Of a stretch of 64,000 bases of DNA, positions 57,925 to 64,000 are shown piece by piece. How positions within the stretch are numbered: the stretch's first letter is position 1; each line of letters starts with the position of its first letter. The stretch is from Fremontodendron californicum. Taxonomy: Eukaryota; Streptophyta; Magnoliopsida; Malvales; Malvaceae. Below the pieces are notes generated by a model. That model was not told the DNA's origin. It did not search any database and saw only the letters and a program-made list of their open reading frames with translations. A program made the position numbers and the translations under genes. The stretch spans positions 8,713,241-8,777,240 of the forward strand of contig JAULJL010000010.1 of assembly GCA_030761205.1 (NCBI GenBank), given 5' to 3'.

Positions 57925-59352
57925 ATTTTAAAATATTATACATAATGTTTTATTTACATTATATATAAAAATACATTAAAAATAAATCAATAAGATCGAA
58001 TAGTTTATTTTGTTCAATTTTTAATCTTAAAAATTGATAAACAATCAATTTAATTGAATAAATTATTTTTTAAATTAATTAATATTAAAATCAAATAAAT
58101 CAAATCGAATTAATACCTTTTGATTATAGCCAGAAAAAAAGTACACATTTATATAACATAATCAATATTTGTTATTGGACATGAGACTAGTGGATTTCAA
58201 TGCCTTTACTCTTTAACCACAAAAAAAAAAAAAAGGCAATTTATACTGATTTTAGTCCTTTTGGCGTGATGAGTAGGTAAAGGGTTCATTCTGCTGAAAA
58301 AGAAAGGAAACCTAACTCAGTTGGACCTTTTCCTTGGTGCCTGCACTTTGACATCAAAATAATTTTAGATACATTATAGAATATAAAAAAATAATTATAA
58401 TATAATAAATAATATAAATATATAAATATATCAAAATTTTATATAATAAAAATTATTAACATAATAAAATTTATATAAATATATAATATTTTAAATAAAA
58501 TTATAACATATAAAAAAATACCAATACGATACTAATAATTACCGAATCTAGTTTCCATGCAAGTCTTGGTCAAGTCGTCGTACCTGTGTAAGTCTAAATA
58601 CGTGGTTTAGTTTGGACCACGTTATTGGTTTCTTCTGACCCTCAACTTTTCTCAGGATTTTCATTAATAGTTTTTAATTAGAGAGTTTATGAACTTCGCC
58701 TAAAATTTCAGGAAAATTTGTCTAAATACAATTCCTTAAGTGAAAGCTCATGAAGTTCTCACATATTGAAAATCATATAATAATAATAATAATAAATAAT
58801 CAAAACTCACATTAAAACAACTAAATGGACAAAATTAACTACTTGAATTTTCATATACCCATTTACGAGAATTTTAAATTCTAGAGCACTACAAGAAATT
58901 AATTTTATGTTCAGGAACAAATTTTATTGGAATGAATTGTGTAAATATTATAAAGCATAAAAAGTATTATATTACAATTGATTACTACAAATTCCATTTT
59001 GCAGTAAGAGTAAATACAAATTGTTACAAATACTTTTTTTTTTTTCCCTTAAGTTATAGAGACTTCAAGAAGATGGTTACAAATACTTTTTACAAACTAC
59101 TCTTTGCATCATCTTACAATAATTTATATATAAAAAAAAAATTGTAGCATTAAATCTTATGTTGCAATAGGTACAAAATTCTGTAACAAAAAAGTGTACA
59201 TAATTAAGAATTAATACAAATATTTTTTATAACACAACTATTTGCAGCATCTTATAGCAAAACATAAAATTGTTGTCGTCAAAACTCACATTTCTTGTAG
59301 TGATAGATATATGAAATAATAATACAAAATTTTAATATAGAGCTATATATGT
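57925..59352 (+). repeat. Segment D: second full copy of the duplicated segment
   Basis: Near-identical to segment A (46085-47470) over about 1.4 kb. It contains a well-preserved CACTA-like MITE at 58887-59302 (CACTACAAGAAATT...ATTTCTTGTAGTG), with a roughly 45-bp insertion near 59035-59080 absent from A. The copy is cut at 59352 by the LTR start, whereas A continues. Confidence 0.8.
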
Positions 59353-59819
59353 TGTAGACGCTTAATTTTGTCCGGACCCTCTAAACTAAACAGATTTTCC
59401 TTTTCGACTTCCCGAAATGCAAAGAGACTTCCACCGTTCCATAGATGGGTCCCCAAGACTTTATTTCAGAGGTCAGCATAAAAAGTCAACCTCGAAAAGT
59501 CAATCACTGAAAAAGTCAACTCCCAGTCAAAATCAAGGTTCAAAGTTGAATTGAACAATGGCGAAAGAATTTTGACAATTCAAGATCTACAACGAAAGAT
59601 ATGGAGTTCGGAAGATGGGTTGCGGAAATTCAGTGCAAAGAAAGACCTAATCCGACCAATTTGGGAAAAACTAAATCGGAGGGGAATTTGATCGTAAAAA
59701 TTGGGTGTTTTCAGACCAACTCAAATTCCATATAGGACAAAGAAAGTGAAAAAAGAAAATTCAAAAATCGGATCCGTTTGGAGTAAAATCGAGGTTTCGG
59801 AGGTTGAAGGAAATTTCGG

Positions 59820-60440
59820 AAAATCCCAAAGATAATTCCGAGAAAAATAGCAAACGAGCTCAAAAAATTATGAAAACATTCAGATCTGAGTTTTATAATT
59901 TTTGGAAGAGATCGGTGAAGAAAAATATGGAATTAGAGCTCAAATGAAAAAGGTGAATTTTGGGTGCACTAATCCGAAAATTCCAAAGATAATTCTGGGA
60001 AAATTAGCAAACGAGCTCAAAAAATTATGAATTCTAAAATTGAGTTTTATAATTTTTAGACGAGATTGGTGAAGAAAAATCCGAAATCGGAACTCATTTG
60101 AAAAATGGCCAAATTCAGGTGCACTAACCTGAAATTCCAAAAGATAATTCCGAAAAAAATAGCAAACGAGCTCGAAAAATTATGAAAACTTTCAGATCTG
60201 AGTTTTATAATTTTTGGAAGAGGTCGGTGAAGAAAATTTCAGAATCGGAGCTCATTTGAAAAAGGCTAAATTTGAGAGCCACTAAATTGAAAGTTCAGAG
60301 ATAAATCCGAAAAAAATAGCAAATGAGCTCGAAAAAATGTGAAAACCTCCAGAATCAAGTTTTACATTGAATGAGATGAGTTGGAAAAGACAAACCCGAA
60401 AATGGGGCCCATTTGCAATTAATTTAAGTTCGGGGGGTAA
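59820..60440 (+). repeat. Four-copy tandem repeat, about 156-bp unit
   Basis: Each unit has AAGATAATTCCGA, AATAGCAAACGAGCTC, GAGTTTTATAATTTTT, GGTGAAGAAAA and CTCATTTGAAAAA. Units start near 59821, 59977, 60131 and 60289. Confidence 0.85.
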
Positions 60441-60599
60441 AAAGGTAATTTTATCAAAGAAACTGAAAAGCGCCAATTTGCAATTAAGAAAAATATGAAA
60501 GATGGAGGAAATTCTTGAACATTCCATGTCTTGGCCGGCCAGTCTAGGGGAGAAGGGGAGGTTTGATCAATTTAATTCAATAGTCACTATCAAGCAAAA

Positions 60600-60990
60600 A
60601 AATGCCATCTTTGTTGCCTTGCAAATGGTCCCCCTCATCCAATGGCCTAGGTGCCTTGTAGAAAAGATGAGTACACCCTTCAATGGCCAAGATCAAATTG
60701 CAAGATGACATTTTTATTTGTCATGAAAAGATCCTCATCCAATGCCCAAGATTGGTGGAAGAAAGATGAGCACAAACCATCCAAGGATGGAGGGAGATTC
60801 GGCCAAGCCAAGAGAGCATGAAGGGGTGCCTTGTTTCATCCAATGGCCTAGGTTCTTTGTAAAGGATGAGTAGCATTTCAAGGGCCAAGATCAATTTGCA
60901 AGATGATATTTTTATGTTGTCATGAAAAGATCCTAATCTAAAGGCTAGAATTGATGGAGAAAATGAGCACAATTAATCTTATGGTTGGGA
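60600..60990 (+). repeat. Two-copy direct repeat, about 200-bp unit
   Basis: CATCCAATGGCCTAGGT, GGCCAAGATCAA, TTGCAAGATGA(C/T)AT and TGTCATGAAAAGATCCT recur in the same order (from about 60636 and 60838). Confidence 0.75.
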
Positions 60991-61459
60991 GGCCAACCGG
61001 CCAAACGTGAGAAATGGAGGGGGAATGTTTTATTTTTCCTTAGGAGGCTGGTCATTTTAGAGGGGGAGGTCAATAGCTAATTTGGAAAGAAAAAGGTTTT
61101 TGAAAGAAAGGGAGAAAGGTTTTACCAAAAAGCTTGGAAGGTAGCCATTCCTACGTAGCTCTAGCATGATTTTCTTCTTCATTCTCATGTAGTTTTCTTT
61201 ATTTTCTATGTGGTTTCTACTACTTTTCTCATAAAAATAAAAGTTTTGAAATGTTCATTTAAGCTTTCATCTTTTCCTTTTTATCAAAAATGGAAGAAAA
61301 CAAATTTTCGCAATTTTTTTTTTTTTTTTGAAATGGCCGAATGCCTCATTTATGCTTGCCTTGATTTTTGTTTTGCATTATTGTTGTGGGAAACATGATT
61401 GTGGAAGGTTTATTGTTTGTTTTATGTTTTGATTTTTCAAAATAAATGAAGCAAGAGAG

Positions 61460-61680
61460 GTTGAAATGGCTACATGATCTTGATAAAAATAAAGTGACCA
61501 TGGTTAGGGGAGGGCTATGCCCATTGTACCAACCATGGAGCTCACCTCCATTTTTTAGTTAGCTTGGTTTATTTTCTGATTTTTGGTTTGGAAAGGCTTC
61601 ATGATCTTGATGATATCAAGTGATTATGGTTAGGGGAGGGCTATGCCCATTTGTACCAACCATGGAGCTTAACTTTCCTT
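61460..61680 (+). repeat. Two-copy direct repeat, about 120-bp unit
   Basis: CATGATCTTGAT, GGTTAGGGGAGGGCTATGCC and GTACCAACCATGGAGCT appear twice. Confidence 0.85.
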
Positions 61681-61719
61681 GTTCTTTGTTTACTTGTTTT
61701 TCTTATTACTTCCTTGTAA

Positions 61720-63900
61720 TGCCTATGCATATTTTGGTCATGTTCTTTGCGTCATTTTTATGCTATATTAGCTTCTACATCATTTTCATGTTGTAATAAG
61801 TCCTCTATGTCATTCGACCATCTCTTAATTTTTGGTTCATATCATGCCTTGCATCATACTTAGTTGTATCATGCATTTTAGGTCATGTGGTTATGTTCTC
61901 TTGCATTTTGTACTCTTAGTATGCCATACATTCCATTCGGCCTCCCCATGCAATTTTAGGTTTAGATCATGTCTTGCACCATACTGGCCTATGTCACCAT
62001 AGTTGCCTATGTCATTCATCTTAGGTCATGTTGCTATGTCATGCATCTTAGGTCATGTAGCTATGTCATTTAGCATGTTGGTGTCCATGATACATCTTAC
62101 ATGCCATTCGTCTTTCCCATGCAATTTTAGGTTTAGGTCATGTCTTGCACCATATTTGCCTATGTCATGCATCTTAGGTCATGTTGCTATGTCATGAAAT
62201 CTTAAGTCATGTAGCTATGTCATTTAGCATGTTGTGTACATGATACATCTTACATGCCATTAGGCTTTCCCATGCAATTTTTGGTTTAGGTCATGTCTTG
62301 CATCATATTTGCCTATGTCATGCATCTTAGGTCATGTTGCTATGTCATGCAATCTTAGGCCATATGCCATGTCATTTTATGTCATCATTCTATGCCATGC
62401 CATCATATGCCATGTTATCATGTCATGCCATTCGGCCATCCACACACCATCACTATGCATTCGGCCATTCACGTACCATTATCATCACCATTCGGTCATC
62501 ATGATACTTCATACATGTCAATGCATTTTCATGCCATATCATTCATATAACATGCCATTTGCCATGTCATTTAGTGTTTGAGTCCATTTCATGCCATGAT
62601 TAAGCATGCCACGACCATTCGGTCACCATGACTTTTCATCCATTTTCATTCCATTTCCATGACACAATATTCTCGTGCCATGTTATTGTGATTATCTCAT
62701 TTTTATTTCGCCATGCCGATTTCATTCACATGACATCCATCACCATACTATATAACTTTATGCCATGTCATCATCTTATCTTCTATATCATAATGTAAAT
62801 GCTTATCGTGTTTTGGTAGTCATGCATGCCTTAATGTCATTTTGCATAGTCATAACATTTTAATAAATAAGACAATATTCTCGAGTTTAAATAATTCATG
62901 ATTTTCTCTGCTGGGTCTCCCGGAGAGGATATCATCAAGTATTGACAAAGGAATAGCCTTTTCTAAAACAAAGATGATTCAGAAAATTTTGAAATAAATA
63001 AAACTTGATATGTTTTGCCGGATTTGCGGGAAGCATGAAAAGATTTTTGGTATTAATAAATTCTGAATCATTCTCAAATAAATTCATCTTGCTTGTCATG
63101 TTGGCCTCTTTCACATGCGATATCATCTTGCTTGACATGTCGGTTTAATTCACATGCCATGTCATTTTATGCCACGTTACATGCCATGTCATTTTATGCC
63201 ATGTCATATTGCTTGCTATGTCATTTTATGCCATTTCATATGCCATGTCATCTTGCTTGCCATGTCTGTTTAATTCACATGCCATGTTATTTTATGCCAT
63301 TTCATATGCCATGTTGTCTTGCTTGCCATGTCGATTTAATTCACATGCCATTTCATATGCTATGTCATCTTGCTTGCCATGTCGATTTAAGTCACATGCC
63401 ATGTTATTTTATGCCATTTCATAGGCCATGTCATCTTGCTTGCCTTGTCGATTTCATTCACGTACCAGGTCATTTTATGCCATTTCATATGCCATGTCAT
63501 CTTGCTTGCCATGTCGATTTCATTCACATGCAATGTCATTTTATGCCATGTCATTTTACGACATCCATATGCCATGTCATTTTGCTTGCCATGTCAATTT
63601 CATTCATATGCCATGTTATTTTATGCCATGTCACATGCCATGTCATATTATGTCATCCACATGCGATATCATTATGTATGCCATGTCAATTTCATTATAT
63701 ATGCCATGTCGATTTCATTCACATGCCATTTTTCATGCCATGTCATTTTGTTCGCCATGTCGGTTTCATTCACATGACATTTATTCTTATACCACACCAT
63801 TTCCCATGTCATGCCATTTTATTTGCCATGTGGATTTCATTCACATGACATTCATTCTTATGTTATGTCACTCTGCTTACCATGCCATGATAATTACGCA
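61720..63900 (+). repeat. Degenerate ATGCCATGTCATTT minisatellite
   Basis: Short words ATGCCATGTCAT, TTTCATTCACATGCC and CTTGCTTGCCATGTC build units of about 60-70 bp at 63085-63850. Looser 100-bp units with CATCTTAGGTCATGT(T/A)GCTATGTCAT lie at 61990-62350. All long ORFs here (for example 63093-63848 and 63428-63907, both Cys/His/Met-rich) read this repeat in several frames. Confidence 0.85.
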
Positions 63901-64000
63901 TGCCTAATTAATTTTCGTCTTAGCAACATGTTTGCATATTCATGGTTATTTTCAATAAATTTTCAAACACATGGAAAATAAATAATATTTCTATAAATCA

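Larger units (their letters stand above)
59353..64000 (+). repeat. Very long Tat/Ogre-like LTR or LTR-proximal region, truncated by the window
   Basis: It starts TGTAGACGCTTAATTTTGTC, matching the LTR heads at 17803 and 27752, and interrupts segment D at a defined base. Tandem arrays fill it: a 156-bp unit (59820-60440), a 200-bp unit (60600-60990), a 120-bp unit (61460-61680) and ATGCCATGTCATT words (61720-63900). No coding frame is accepted. Ogre-type elements have LTRs of several kb, which would fit. The 3' end and PBS are not in the window, so LTR status rests on the head sequence. Confidence 0.55.

Noticed and set aside
63093..63907. Long Cys/His/Met-rich ORFs (251 and 159 codons) that look like zinc-rich proteins
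   Set aside because: They read the ATGCCATGTCATTT minisatellite in several frames at once. The composition comes from the repeat and there is no domain or start context.
1..64000. CRISPR arrays, tRNA or rRNA genes, bacterial operons
   Set aside because: No direct repeats with unique spacers, no cloverleaf-type box A/B sequences and no rRNA words were seen. The regular repeats here are minisatellites without unique spacers.

Overview
This window looks like nuclear DNA of a flowering plant, probably a eudicot. It is very AT-rich and holds almost no intact genes. It is a pile of nested transposable elements: Ty3/gypsy Athila-like and Tat-like retrotransposons, Ty1/copia, CACTA, a Mutator-like foldback and small MITE-like elements. 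The only host-gene material recognised is two truncated but well-preserved gene fragments at 52.1-56.0 kb. There are no bacterial operons, CRISPR arrays, tRNA or rRNA genes that I can see. Lineage calls come from recognising motifs by eye, not from a database search.

Layout. 1-5309: 3' part of an Athila-like gag-protease element with no reverse transcriptase, ending in an LTR. 5310-16250: decayed Tat-type gypsy element (protease, RT-RNase H, second RNase H, integrase, long 3' region with tandem repeats and an antisense ORF, 3' LTR). A solo LTR (9541-11036, perfect 5-bp target duplication) sits inside its polyprotein. 16550-17057: MITE candidate. 17803-26317: Tat-type LTR sequence interrupted by a copia solo LTR (18699-25358), itself interrupted by a complete pol-less Athila-like element on the minus strand (18971-24673, both LTRs, PBS and PPT). 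26327-31558: candidate DNA element with GGGTCATTTCGGGTTC-type repeats at both ends and a Tat-type LTR inside. 31960-33989: 2.03-kb foldback Mutator-like element with perfect 9-bp target duplications. 36342-36464: TRIM-like LTR plus PBS. 36921-45945: non-autonomous CACTA element with TGA target duplication, carrying a nearly intact, very young Ty1/copia element (38729-44314, TSD CTTTG).

46-59 kb: a 1.4-kb segment present in two near-complete copies (A 46085-47470, D 57925-59352) and one older copy split into halves (B about 49315-49855, C about 56696-57238). About 6.8 kb lies between the halves: a 2.2-kb minisatellite with an 88-bp higher-order unit, the last exons of a CCHC zinc-knuckle gene (+), and the first six exons of an FHA/AAA-ATPase gene (-), all with intact splice sites. 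59353-64000: start of a very long Tat/Ogre-like LTR made largely of internal tandem repeats, running off the window.

The most interesting items are the split segment carrying fragments of two host genes, the foldback Mutator-like element with nested termini, the family of gag-only Athila-like elements with a conserved second purine tract, and the four-level nest at 17.8-26.3 kb.
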